DNA of 22,500 nucleotides from contig NW_004754931.1 of NCBI RefSeq assembly GCF_000188695.1, forward strand, positions 789,978 to 812,477. Direction: 5' to 3'. Under the pieces are notes generated by a model. The model saw nothing but the letters and a program-made list of their open reading frames with translations, made no database searches and was not told the DNA's origin. Both the position numbers and the translations under genes were made by a program. The DNA is from Salpingoeca rosetta (Eukaryota > Opisthokonta > Choanoflagellata > Craspedida > Salpingoecidae). This document shows, piece after piece, positions 1 through 10,510 of this stretch (positions within the stretch are counted from its first letter, which is position 1; each line of letters opens with the position of its first letter).

Positions 1-153
1 TTTTGAGCATGGCAGGCTTTTTTTAAGCCCAAAAAACCCGGTTTTTTTTTTTTTTTTACGCCTTGTGCATCCAGTTTTGACGGCTGTTAGAAAAAACGGG
101 GCGACAAGAGTCCCGGAGGAGGGACAACACACACACACACACACACACGCACG

Positions 154-217
<64 letters not shown>

Positions 218-478
218 CACGCACGCACGCACACATGCACGCACATGCACGCACGCACGCACATGTGATGACGGAAGCAAAGAGAGCAGGAGGATATGTT
301 ACGGTGATACGGTTTGTGGACCATCGACACGTCGATGAAGACGACGCAAGGACAGTTACCACGTGCCCGCCACTGGACACCAACCAACAACAAGCAAACA
401 CAAGAAGAGGAACGAAAAGTGACTCCGTGTGGCAGCGGCTGACGGGTCAGTTGCGCCACCAGCGCATGCACCCCAAAG
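1..478. other. 3' flank of the LANCL gene; homopolymer and CA repeat, no gene seen
   Basis: The first 60 bases hold A and T homopolymer runs, including about 17 T at 42-58. A (CA)n microsatellite follows at about 127-264. Open frames here only read through the CA repeat (His-Thr or Cys-Val runs) and show no protein-like composition. The stretch lies downstream of the LanC-like gene on the minus strand and probably contains its 3' UTR. No gene is called. Confidence 0.7.
127..264. repeat. (CA)n microsatellite with CACG interruptions
   Basis: A nearly continuous AC dinucleotide run is broken by short (GCAC)n and ATGCAC blocks at both ends. It is non-coding. Confidence 0.95.
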
Positions 479-1951
479 TCAGAGTTCGTATGCGGGGAAG
501 TGAGCGCGCTGAGGGGACTGAAGGGCGAGCATAAGGGCAGCAAGGCCACCCGCGCCTTCAAACAGCGAGTATGGCCGGTCAGGGACAAGCAGCATCTGCT
601 CCTGGCTCTTCAGACCAACGTGGGCGAATGCACGTGCGCGGTGGAGGTAGATGGGCTGCCCTGTCTCGCGGTACATGGCAAGCAGAGCCAGGCCGTTCCC
701 GCCAACACCGTGGCACAGGCCCAGGCCCTTGAGAAGCACGCCCTGCTTCCACACAAGGTCGGCAGCTGCCTGCGCAATGCGCACGTACTCTGCAGGGCGA
801 AGCACGTCGGCTTGCTCCAGCACGTGTGGAGGGCACGTGGCAATGTCGCGGGCCACGCGGAGAAGGAGGGGAATCACACCCGGTGCGCCGTGGCACCACT
901 GCACCTTGTCGTCCTTGTCGCTTCCGTAGGACGAGGGGTAGTTTCCGTTGCGAAAGCGGTAGCGCGCCAGCTGCGTGGCGGTGCTCAGGATGAGCACAAG
1001 CTCGTCGTCGGTCACGGCGCCAGGGAACATCTCCCGCGCTTGCAGCAGCGTCAACAGGATGCCCGCAATGCCGTGCGCAGCGCCGAGGTAGAGTGAGTCG
1101 TGCCAGAAGTACGTCAGGACGAATGGTGCGTCATCGCGCGAGCCGTTGCGCGCGCCTTCCTGGATAATGGCGTGCACAACAGCCCTCACCAGGCCTTCAG
1201 AAATCAGGTGCACTCCCTCGACCTCGCCGCTGCCGCCGCTGCAGTGCTTGTGAACGAACAGCAGAGCATACAGGTACCCTGCTCGTCCATACAAGAGCTC
1301 ACACTCCCCCGGGGCCATTTCTGAAACGGGCACGGTGTGTCGATGGCGGTGCTGGTGTTGGTGATGATGATGGTGGTGGCCGTCTGGCTGCTCATCGGTG
1401 CGCACTTGTTGAGCCTCCTCACCCTTATCCCACAAGTTGCACAGCTGCTTTGCCGACGCCTCGGCCGCGGCCGCGCTTCCCAGTCGGTGCATGGTTGCCG
1501 CGTGCAGCGCATAGCAGCCGGCGCGGCCCTCGAGAAACGAGGCCAGTCGACGCGGGCTGATGCGTTCGAGGGCTTGCGGCACAATATCAGCGGCGCGCTG
1601 CCAGTAGTCAAAGCTGGAGTTGCCATCACCGAAGACCGGCCTTTCCTCATCACCCACCTCCTTCACCTGTTCCTCCGATTCTCTTGCAGTTATGCCCATG
1701 TCGAACAACAGCAGTGCAAGGCCGGCCATGCCCACATACACACTGCCATATCGGCTCGCTTCCGTTCCTCGCCCTTCCCCATCCAGCACAAACTGTGGCA
1801 GAATCAGCCTTTCGACAAGCCTGGACAGTGCAGCGGGACCCAGCGTTTGCAGTGCATCCGGCGACGACACAGCTTGCTCCAGCTCCTCCCCACTGTGGTT
1901 CAGGAACGGGTTGCGGTAGAAGCGCCTTGGGTTTCGCACAATACGAGCCAT
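479..1951 (-). CDS. LanC-like protein (LANCL family), intronless
   Basis: The predicted protein has 490 residues and ends FPAYEL, matching the FPAFEL ending of animal LANCL1. Seven Gly-rich GxxG-type turns of the LanC alpha/alpha toroid are visible: YVGMAG, LEGRAG, LYGRAG, the AAHGIAG region, CHGAPG, CHGVGG and FEGAGG. The zinc ligands are present: Cys353 in WCHGAPG, and Cys413-His414 in LCHGVGGNG. Animal LANCL proteins bind glutathione and add it to dehydroalanine or dehydrobutyrine residues in damaged proteins; the same role is inferred here. The start at 1951 (MARIV) sits in a good context (ACGATGG). An in-frame ATG at 2110 would add 53 low-complexity residues and is not preferred. Oddities are a His-rich loop at residues 192-205 and the lack of introns in an otherwise intron-rich window. 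Family assignment is near certain; which paralogue is not resolved. Confidence 0.93.
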   Translation of the reverse strand: MARIVRNPRRFYRNPFLNHSGEELEQAVSSPDALQTLGPAALSRLVERLILPQFVLDGEGRGTEASRYGSVYVGMAGLALLLFDMGITARESEEQVKEVGDEERPVFGDGNSSFDYWQRAADIVPQALERISPRRLASFLEGRAGCYALHAATMHRLGSAAAAEASAKQLCNLWDKGEEAQQVRTDEQPDGHHHHHHQHQHRHRHTVPVSEMAPGECELLYGRAGYLYALLFVHKHCSGGSGEVEGVHLISEGLVRAVVHAIIQEGARNGSRDDAPFVLTYFWHDSLYLGAAHGIAGILLTLLQAREMFPGAVTDDELVLILSTATQLARYRFRNGNYPSSYGSDKDDKVQWCHGAPGVIPLLLRVARDIATCPPHVLEQADVLRPAEYVRIAQAAADLVWKQGVLLKGLGLCHGVGGNGLALLAMYRETGQPIYLHRARAFAHVGLKSQEQMLLVPDRPYSLFEGAGGLAALMLALQSPQRAHFPAYEL

Positions 1952-2923
1952 CGTCGTTGGTGGCGGCGCGTGGTGGAGTGGCGGTGAGTGGTGTCTTGGC
2001 TTGCTTGCTTGGTTTGGTTTCGTGGCTTGCTTTGATTTGTGCGGCTGCAAGCGGCAGCGGATGATTGGTTGGTTGCGCTGCGCTGCAAGCGTGGAAAAAC
2101 GAAACGACATGAACTTTCAAATTCCCCCACGGTTTGTGTGGTTTTTTTGGTCTTGAGGTGCGACAATTGCGGAGATTTGCGACGGGCGCGTGGCCAAGTG
2201 GCGACACCGGCCAGTTTTGCAATTGTTGCCAGAAGCGGGAAATTGTGGGTTTGGTGAGGAGTGTGTGGGTTTGAGGTGGTTTGTGCATTTCTTGTCATCG
2301 AGAGATCGAATTTACAGCGGTTTTGTGCGTGAGTTCTGGTGATGGGAACCCCTAGTTTTTGAATTCTCGATTCTGGTGTCAGGGTGGAATTTGTGGTGTG
2401 GCAGTCGGCAGTCTCGGTGGCCCAAACATCGGAACAGCACGAAGTGTAGTCGAAGAGGCAGCTTTTTGTGCAGTCGTGCGTGTGTCCGTCGCTCAGTGCG
2501 GTGTTTGCAGAACCAAAACGCAGCAGCCACACCCCCCTTCTCAGCTTCCCTTCCTCCCTCCTCCCCTTCAGGGTCTGCCTCATTCTCCTCTCTCGTTTCC
2601 ACCCTCCTCCTCCTCCTCCCCCTAACCTCCTGGTCTGGTTTGCTGGTTTGGTGGTTCGCTGCAACAAGGCACTAAGAGAGGCAAGGCAGAGGCAAAAGGG
2701 CAACGGTGGCGTGTCGTCCCGTCGCTCCAGCGTAGCAGCGGCTTCCACCAACCAAAACCTCAAAACAGCCAGCAAAACGCAAGAACAAGAAGAAGACGAA
2801 AAGAAGAGAACAAAGCCTCAGAGCCTCAACCACAGAACTACCCTCGTGCCACCTCTTCTGCGTCTTCTTCCTTCATCGCGGCCACATCTGAGCATTTCAA
2901 AGCGTTTCTTTTGCCAAAGAACA
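1952..2923. promoter_or_regulatory. Divergent intergenic region (LANCL / TIR-TPR genes)
   Basis: This 972-base gap separates two divergent start codons and must hold both promoters and both 5' UTRs. It contains a CT-rich stretch at about 2525-2625 and an A-rich purine stretch at about 2740-2820, just upstream of the plus-strand start. The plus-strand frame is open back to 2468, but its composition (Pro, Ser and Lys runs) looks untranslated. I see no convincing TATA box, and a 5' UTR intron cannot be excluded. Confidence 0.5.
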
Positions 2924-3473
2924 ATGGCCAACGATGACAGTGAGCTCCGTCTGACGGACGGCGTGTCTGTGGAGGCGATCAAGGCCTTCCTCGCAGATTT
3001 GAAGAGCGAGTTCCCCGACACGTACACTGAGATGACAACGGAGGATGCCTGCAAGCAGCTCGTGGTCCCACGCACCCAGCAGGACAACTGCGCCTACGTC
3101 GATCTGTTGCGCAAGCAGTCATCACATGAACATGTGGGCAAGGCCACCGTGTTTGTGTCGCACGCATGGCGATACAAGATCGCAGACGTGTTGAACGTCT
3201 TGCTCGAGTTTGCAGAGGAGCAAGCAAGGAAGGAAGACAGCCAGCCCGTGTTCTTCTGGTTTGACCTCTTCATGAACAACCAAAATGCCAACGTCACCGC
3301 CAACCTCCCACAAGAGTGGTGCGTTGTGTGTGTGTGTGTATGTGTGTATGTGTGTGTGCGTGTGTGTGTGAGTGTGTGTGTGTGTGTGCGTGTGTGTGTG
3401 CAGCTGTGTGTGCGTGCGTGTGTGTGTGTGTGAAAACCTGTGTGTGTGTGTGTGCGTGTGTGTGCGTGTGGAA

Positions 3474-3529
<56 letters not shown>

Positions 3530-5071
3530 CTGTGTGTGGATTGGTAGTGCAATGTTTCTTGCACACACCCTCACACGCACTCTTCTCCCCGTCCCCCTTC
3601 CCCACCCCAACACCCTCGCCCACCACACACCCGCAGGTGGAGCACGACGTTCAAGGAGTCGATTGCCAACATTGGACGCGTGCTGCTGGTGTTGATGCCG
3701 TGGCGTGATCCTGTCCCCTTGACACGCGCGTGGTGCCTGTGGGAGATCTTCTGCGGCATCAGCAACGAGGGCACAGAGCTCAACATCCGCCTTCCCAACA
3801 GCGAGGAGAAGGCGCTGGAAGAGGCCATTCGTGGTGACTACGAGGCCGTGACGAACATGCTGGTGCGCGTGCAGGCTGAGCGGGCCGAAGCCTTCAACCC
3901 GCGTGACAAGGACATGATCTTCGAAGCCATCCGGGACGGTGTGGGCTTTGCGGCTCTCAACCAGGCCGTGAAGGACCAGCTGCGTGCGTGGTGTCTGGAG
4001 AAGGCGGTGGCTGCGGTGGAGGTGATGCAGGCTCGGGGCGAGGACAAGACGAAAGCATTCGCACACTTGTGTCACGTTGTGGGTCTCGTGCTGAACACGT
4101 TTGGCGAGCACGACCAGGCTATTGCCTACTTCCAAAAAGCCCTGCAGATTCGTCTCCGCACAGAGGGGGAGAAAGGGGAGAACGTGGCTGCGCTGTACAG
4201 CAACCTCGGCAATGTCTACTTCAGCCAGGGCCAGTACGACAAGGCGATTGAGTTCTATGAGAAGGCCCTTGCCATCAGGGTAGAGACGTTGGGCGAGAAG
4301 CACCTGAGCACAGCCAACACCTACAACAACCTCGGCAATGCCTACTGCAGCAAGGGCGAGTATGACAAGACGATTGTGTTCTATGACAAGGCCCTCGCCA
4401 TCAAGTTGGAGTTGCTGGGGGACAAGCACCCGAGCACAGCCGACACCTACAACAACCTCGGCCTCGCATACGCCGACAAGGGCGAGTATGACACGGCTAT
4501 CCAACATTATGAGAAGGCCCTCGCCATCAGGGTGGAGATGTTGGGCGAGAAGCACCCGAGCACAGCAGACACCTACCACAACCTCGGCAACGCATACGCC
4601 GACAAGGGCGAGTACGACAAAGCAATTGAGCTTTATGAGAAAGACCTCACTATCACGGTAGAGGCGTGGGGCGAGAAGCACCCGAACACAGCCGACTCAT
4701 ACAACAACCTTGGCAGCGCCTACCACAGCAAGGGCGAGTACGGCAAGGCAATTGAGCTTTATGAGAAGGCCCTTGCTATCGCGGCGGAGACAGTCGGCGA
4801 GAAGCACCCAAGCACAGCGATGACGCTCGAGAACATTGGCATGTTGCACAATGAACGCGGTGACAAGGAGCAGGCCTGCGCCCACATCCAGCAAGCGCTC
4901 GACGTGTACGCGATCACGTTCGGGCCAGACCACCCCAACACGCGCGCCGTGCAACACAACCTGCGGCGCATTCGCGGTGGTGCTGTGAAGGGCCAGGATT
5001 TATCCATGCAAAGTTCTCCGGTTTCCTCTTCTCGGCCAACCGACTCTGGTGGCTGCTGCAGTGTGCTCTAA
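2924..5071 (+). CDS. TIR-like domain + TPR (KLC-type) protein with C-terminal CaaX box
   Basis: Two exons, 2924-3318 and 3637-5071, join in phase through a GTGCGT donor and CCGCAG acceptor, giving 609 residues. The join creates QEWWSTTFKESI across the splice. Residues about 74-170 resemble a TIR/Rossmann fold: strand A FVSHAW (77-82), FFWFDLF (110-116), RVLLVLMPW (146-154) and LTRAWCLWEI (160-169). Glu168 sits where TIR enzymes keep their catalytic Glu in a WCxxE motif. Residues about 273-579 form seven 42-residue TPRs of the kinesin-light-chain type (TYNNLG, A-Y-KGEYDKAI-YEKALAI, GEKHPSTA). The protein ends GGCCSVL: CSVL fits a CaaX box for geranylgeranylation, and the neighbouring Cys605 could be palmitoylated. 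TPRs suggest a scaffold. The enzymatic activity is inference. It is not a true kinesin light chain, since the KLC N-terminal coiled coil is absent. Start chosen at ACAATGG. Confidence 0.88.
3319..3636 (+). repeat. Intron filled with (GT)n microsatellite
   Basis: This is the single intron of the TIR-TPR gene. From about 3323 to 3535 it is almost pure GT with CTG, GAAAACC and GGAAACC interruptions. A C/T-rich tract then leads to the acceptor at 3636. The GT run starts a few bases after the donor. Confidence 0.92.
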
Positions 5072-5374
5072 TGAACGTTTGTGAGTGTGCTTGTGTGTGC
5101 GCGTGTATGGACGATAATGATGGTTGCCGGCTACGTCTGAGTGCGGGTGTTACAAACCGTCGTGGTCGTGGGGGTTTGCTTCTTTCCCCATCCGCGTTGT
5201 TCTTCGTGCTTGCCTGCATGCATTGCTTTCTTGTTCTTGTTCCACAGCGTTTGCCTTTCGTTTGCTTTATTGGGTTCCATGCATGCCTACCCGTGAGACT
5301 GCGCACCTTGTCCTTGCCTTAGGGCGAAGGACAGCAGCAATGATGTGGCACCCAGCAGAGCAGCAGCCCTTTGA

Positions 5375-5427
<53 letters not shown>

Positions 5428-5686
5428 TCGTGTGTGGTCGTGTGTGTGTGGTCGTGTGCTTGTGTACACGACGTCGACACCGTCCTCATTCCCCAATGAT
5501 CCCATCACACCTGTTGACCCGCCATGAGCTGTTCGGGTTGCATTCTTTATGAACACTGAGACGGCCGCGTTGATCAGCAAGTGATGTGACCACCCTTAAA
5601 ACTGCACACAGACGCACACAGACAGACACAGACATGCACACACACACGCCCTTCCTCCGCTTCCTCGCCCCCCCTCCCCTTTGCCG
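5072..5686. other. Convergent 3' intergenic region with (GT)n
   Basis: The region lies between two tail-to-tail stop codons (5071 plus, 5687 minus) and should hold both 3' UTRs. It contains a (GT)n run at about 5377-5457 with GGTCGTGTGT units, and a weaker CA/GACA run at 5603-5648. No supported gene was seen. Confidence 0.7.
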
Positions 5687-6838
5687 CTAGATCAGCATGC
5701 AGACCCTTGGCTTTGGTGCCGCGCCGCGTGCAGCACGGCGGCGCTGGTTCGCCCGCTGCACCACCAGCCGCGCAGGCGCAACCGCAACGCCCTGCCCCTG
5801 CAGCGACGCCGCCGTCACGTCCCCCGCCTCAACGAGCAGCTCAAGCATGTCAAACGTCTTGATGCCAAGCTGCGCAAACGCATCGTACACGTCCTCCAAC
5901 ACATCCAGCTCCGCCAGCCACTGCTCCAGGTCACGCTTCATCGCAAAGCCGCGTGGCGGTCCGCCTGAGGATGTGTGGCGTGCACCCTGCTGCCTTTCCT
6001 TTGCCGCCGCCGCACCACGAGGTGCTTGCTCCGCACCGCCGGTTGCCCTCTGGCTGCTGCCTCCTGCCTTGCCACGACCACGACCACGGCCACGACCATC
6101 AATACCCTCGTCACCACCATCACTGCCGCCGCCGTTCTCGGCGTGCTCCTCCCGCGCATTCGCCACGACCTTGCGCACCGTGTCCGCGTGCGACCGCAGC
6201 TGCACCGCCCGGCTGCTGTCGCCGCCGCCCTGCGTCCCAACGCCAACCACGGCGTCAATGTCAAACAGCGCCAGCACGGTCTCCCGCACACTCCGGTGCT
6301 TGCTGGGCGGCGGCGCGTGCAGCACTTGCGCAAAGTACTGGTCCAGCGACGCAGCCGTCTCCTTGCTCACGACGTCCGGTAGCGTCATCGCAACATCGCG
6401 GATGGCGCCAAAGGAATCCCCGCCCCCATCGCCAGTGCTGCCTTCCCCCGCGAGACGGCTGCCGCTGTCGCTGCTCGCGCTGGTGCTGTTGCTGTTGAGC
6501 CACGCGCTCCCCAGGAAGAGCGGCACAATGCGACGCAGCCGGACCTGTGCTGGGTCGTCGCCGTGTGCGTGCACATGGTCGCGCAGCGCCAGCATTGTCA
6601 TCCACTCCAGCAGCACGTTGTCGCAGTAGTCCTCCGTGGCCAGCGTCCGCATGCGCGCAAGGGCACCCGCGGAGACCACGGGGCAGGCCACCAGGCTCAG
6701 TCCAATGGCCGTCATGAACGACAGCTTGAAGTTGAGGCCCGTCTCCAGGTTGTTGGCGTCCAGAAACACCACCAGCCCGTGCTGCTCCAGCATGGGGTGC
6801 AGCGACATCACAAAACCGCTGTTGGCCTGTTGCCTGTG

Positions 6839-6891
<53 letters not shown>

Positions 6892-8848
6892 CATTGTGTG
6901 TGTCATTGTGCGCATGTGCAGGTGAACATCAAGCCTAACTCCATCAGTGATGGGACATCTGCACTCACTCACATTTGCGCACGATACATGCATCAGAAGC
7001 ACAGCCCTCTCCAACATTACACCCTTTTGCCCTCCCCCAACCTGTAGCTGATGAAGACGTCGTACTTGTCCTGCAGCCCGAGCATGGGCAGCAGCGGGCC
7101 AAACCTGGTGGCAAGCATCTTGGCAGACACAAGGTCCTCGTCCACCCACACGTCCTTCTTATTCTTGTGGTGCTGCAGCACGTCGTCGTAGTACAGCAGC
7201 GTTGCGTCATCGTGCGGCAGCAGCAGCCGACTCTGTAGGTCCGCGTACCGCCGCGCCACCGCCTGGCAGATGGTCGTGTACAGCGTGTGTAGCATGGCGC
7301 GCGGCTGCGCACTCGTGATCTTCATCTTGATGCCGCCAACAGCCGGCACAAGCTGCAGCTCCAGCTTGGTTGACTCCAGGAATGCAATGGCGTGCGTGCG
7401 GCTTAGCTTGGGCTCCTGTGATGCACCGTGCTGCGCATGCGCCATCACGTGGGCCAGCACAACGGTGAACAGTCCCTCGGGCAGGAACGATGCGTGTTGA
7501 ATGTCGTCCACCTTGACGCTGGCACCACGCTTGATATCCCGCAGGAAGAACACAATGAACGCCGTCTTCTCCTCGTACCCGCTGTAGGCGTTGGTGTGCT
7601 GCGCTGCTGTCGTGCTCAGCGACACCGCTGCTGCTGCCGCCGTTGCCTTGCCCTGCTTGCCCCCGCCACGAATCGTCATAGGCAGGATCGCAGGCACAAG
7701 AAACTGCTGTTGCTGCTGCTGCTGCTCATTGCGGGCACGCCGCTTGCCTGCCTTGCCACTGCGCTGTGCACCGTGACCAGAGTTGCCGCCGCCGCTGCTG
7801 CTGTTTGCACCATTCCTGCCTTCCATCAGCTTGGGCGGGGTGTACTCGATGCACAGCCCGTACCGCATCATGAGGCGCAGAAACGGCACCACCAGCGCGC
7901 TGTCCATGTCCTTCCACAGCACGTCCAGCACGCGGCGGTGCAGGATGCCCGCGTGGATGAGGTCGCTCCACAGCTCCGTGCCGAGCCGCAGTGCCTCCTT
8001 GTCCCGCACATCCCGGTGCAGGTCAAAGTTGCGGATGACCCGTGACATGGTGTCCACCGCCCACTGCGGGCTCAGGATCACGAAGTTATCCATGCCTTGC
8101 ACGCTGTCGTAGTACAGCACCATCGAGTAGAGGTGGAAGAACTGCAGGCATGCTTTCGTCTCCCTCCTTCCCTGCAGCCCACACGTGCGCGCAATCTCCA
8201 CCACCTCATCGAGCGTGAGCAGCGGGCTGCCCTGCTCCTTGCCAACCTGCATCAGCTTATCGTAGAGGTGGAGGTACGGCAACGCAACCTTCTGGTTCAC
8301 GTACTCCTGCGCTAGTGCTGTGGAGGAGATGGTCTGGCGCAGGTCCTGTATCATGGGGTCGCTGATGGACTTGGTGTTGTCGATGGGCCAGAACCAGAGG
8401 TCGCCCTCTGTGTTGAAGACGACAGAAGGGAAGGCCGGGTTGCTGCTGAAGCGGTTGAAGAGGTCGCGCGAGATGTGCTCGTGCTGCTTGCGCTTCTTGA
8501 CGGCGTCAGCAAAAGAGCCCACCATCAGGATTGGGGCGCTCGTGGCGTGCAGGTGCAGCGAGGACAGCCAGTGGCCAATAAACTCCCACGTCTCTGTCTG
8601 CTTGTTCTCGTCCTTGCTCAGCAGGTCCTCCATGGAAAACACCAGCAGGTACACCGCGTACCTGTTGTTGCAGGTGCAGATGGGGTGGGTGAGAGTGCGG
8701 TGTGGGGTTGGAGGTGAGTTTAGTGAGTGGAGGCGAGGAGAGTGAGGTGAGGAACATGTGGGTGGAAGTGAGGTGAGTGAGGCGAGGAACACGTGCGTAA
8801 CGAAAAATGCATCAAACGCATGCAAGCAGGCACAGCTCATCCGCACAT

Positions 8849-8888
<40 letters not shown>

Positions 8889-9425
8889 GCATACGCACAT
8901 ACACACATATGCAATCACTCACTCTGTGAGGAAGAATGGGTGAAAGACGTAGAAGGTGGACTGGCCGCCGAGGTCAAAGATCTTGAACGTGACCTGCGCC
9001 TTTCCATCGCCAATGGTCGCGTCCATGTCCAGGTCGGCAATCGCCTTCTCCCACCCGTCGTCTCCCAGTGCCGTGTCAACGTCATCCTCCTCCTCCTTCT
9101 CATCCTCTGCACCATCACCATCACCACTCTTCATCTCGTCCGTTTGGGCCGAGCCAGGTCCAGTGGTGCCCGTGTCGTGTGCTTGCTGGTGCTTCTGCAG
9201 GCGCTCCTCAAACTTGCGTCGCGCTTCCTCCATCTTCTCCTGCAGCTCGGCGTCCATGCCCGCCTTTTGCGCCAGCGCCGTGTCCCGCAGACTCCGCGCA
9301 ACCTCAGACAGGCCCTCGTCAACTGCCTGCAAGCATGAGCGGTTGGCGTGGCGATGGCGATGGTGTGGGGATTGGATGGATGAGCGAACAGGGCACGTGG
9401 TTGCAGGGCATGTTTGCGTGAGTGC

Positions 9426-9503
<78 letters not shown>

Positions 9504-10446
9504 GTGTGTGTCCCGTGTTGTCCATGAGCATCAACATGTGCACGTGTGCCTGGATTCGCACGCGGTTTGTGCCTTTGACACAGTACTCACGGCTACAAGC
9601 ATGCGCACACATGCACACAGACATGCACACACACACACACAAACACACACGCACACATAACGGCACCTTCCAGTGGGAGACTTCCAAGGAGTCGAGGGTG
9701 ACGGCCATGTCCTCGGAGGCGGCGCCCTGCGTCGAGTGCTGGTTCTTGTTGAACGCCTTCCCCATGAGCGAGCGCAGCGTCGTCGTCTTGCCTGCGCGGC
9801 CCTGCCCGACCAGCATCAGCTTCGCCCGCGCCGCCATCTGCTCGTCGCCATTCTGTGCCATCGCTTGCATCAGCGCCTTCACCTCCTCAAAGTACTGCTG
9901 CCGCGCCCGCTCATCGGCCGTCTGTGCCGTGGTCTTCTTGGCGTCCTTAGTCTTTTTCTTGCCGGACTTGTTGTTCCCTGGGCCCTCGTCGCCTCTGCAC
10001 GTGACAATGATCAGAGAACGAGCGTGAGTGGTTGCTTGTTGGGAAAGAAATCAAAAAGTTGCCAACAGCAGGAAAATGAAAGGGGACCCCCCCCCCCCCA
10101 CACACACACACGAACGTACTTGTGCAGAACACCTTCGACGAGGGTTTGAAAGGCGGCTGAGATGTTGGTGTTGCTCTTTGCGCTGGTCTCGGCGAAGAGC
10201 ATGTCATGTTTCGCAGCAAACTTCTCTCCCTCCTCTGTGGAGACTTGTCGGTCTGATTCAAGGTCGCTCTTCATGCCCATGAGCATCAAGACGACATCGG
10301 GTGCAGCAAATTTCTCAGCCTCTTTGAGCCACAACTTGCGCACATTGTCGAATGTTTCCTGCATGAACAAGCGAGCCAACGAGCGAGGACACGTGCATCA
10401 GCGAGCGAGCCATGTGGTGTATGTGTGTATGTGTATGTGTGTGTGT

Positions 10447-10510
<64 letters not shown>

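Larger units (their letters stand above)
5687..9994 (-). other. Roc-COR-TIR-SAM-like block of the fusion (exons 7-10)
   Basis: Four longer exons encode the Roco part. About 160 residues separate the Roc P-loop from DLGGQ, where about 45 is usual. The extra stretch (about 282-380) is a charged helix followed by an acidic run. COR landmarks include ILSPQWAVDTM and the LRLMMRYGLC region. A Gly/Ser/Gln-rich insert (coding bases about 7680-7830) interrupts COR. There is no LRR, ankyrin or kinase domain. The TIR is completed by splicing 7042 to 6833, which gives SYRQQANSGFVMSLHPMLEQ, the same spacing as SARM1 between its SYR motif and the following HG. The C-terminal segment LEQWLAELDVLEDVYDAF is SAM-like. 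Confidence 0.85.

Noticed and set aside
56..401. Open frames coding Cys-Val or His-Thr runs
   Set aside because: They are translations of GT/CA microsatellites; similar frames recur at every such repeat in the window and have no protein features.
479..1951. Lantibiotic LanC in a bacterial biosynthetic cluster
   Set aside because: No LanA, LanB or LanM neighbour is present, all surrounding genes are eukaryotic with introns, and the C-terminus matches animal LANCL.
1952..2110. Upstream in-frame start of the LANCL gene
   Set aside because: The extra 53 residues are Lys/Gln/Pro low complexity, and the start at 1951 has a better context.
3122..4681. 519-residue minus-strand frame
   Set aside because: It is antisense to the TPR array; its 42-residue periodicity is inherited from the TPR repeats, and it runs through the GT intron.
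3680..5071. Kinesin light chain
   Set aside because: The TPRs are of KLC type, but the KLC N-terminal coiled coil is absent and a TIR-like domain precedes the repeats.
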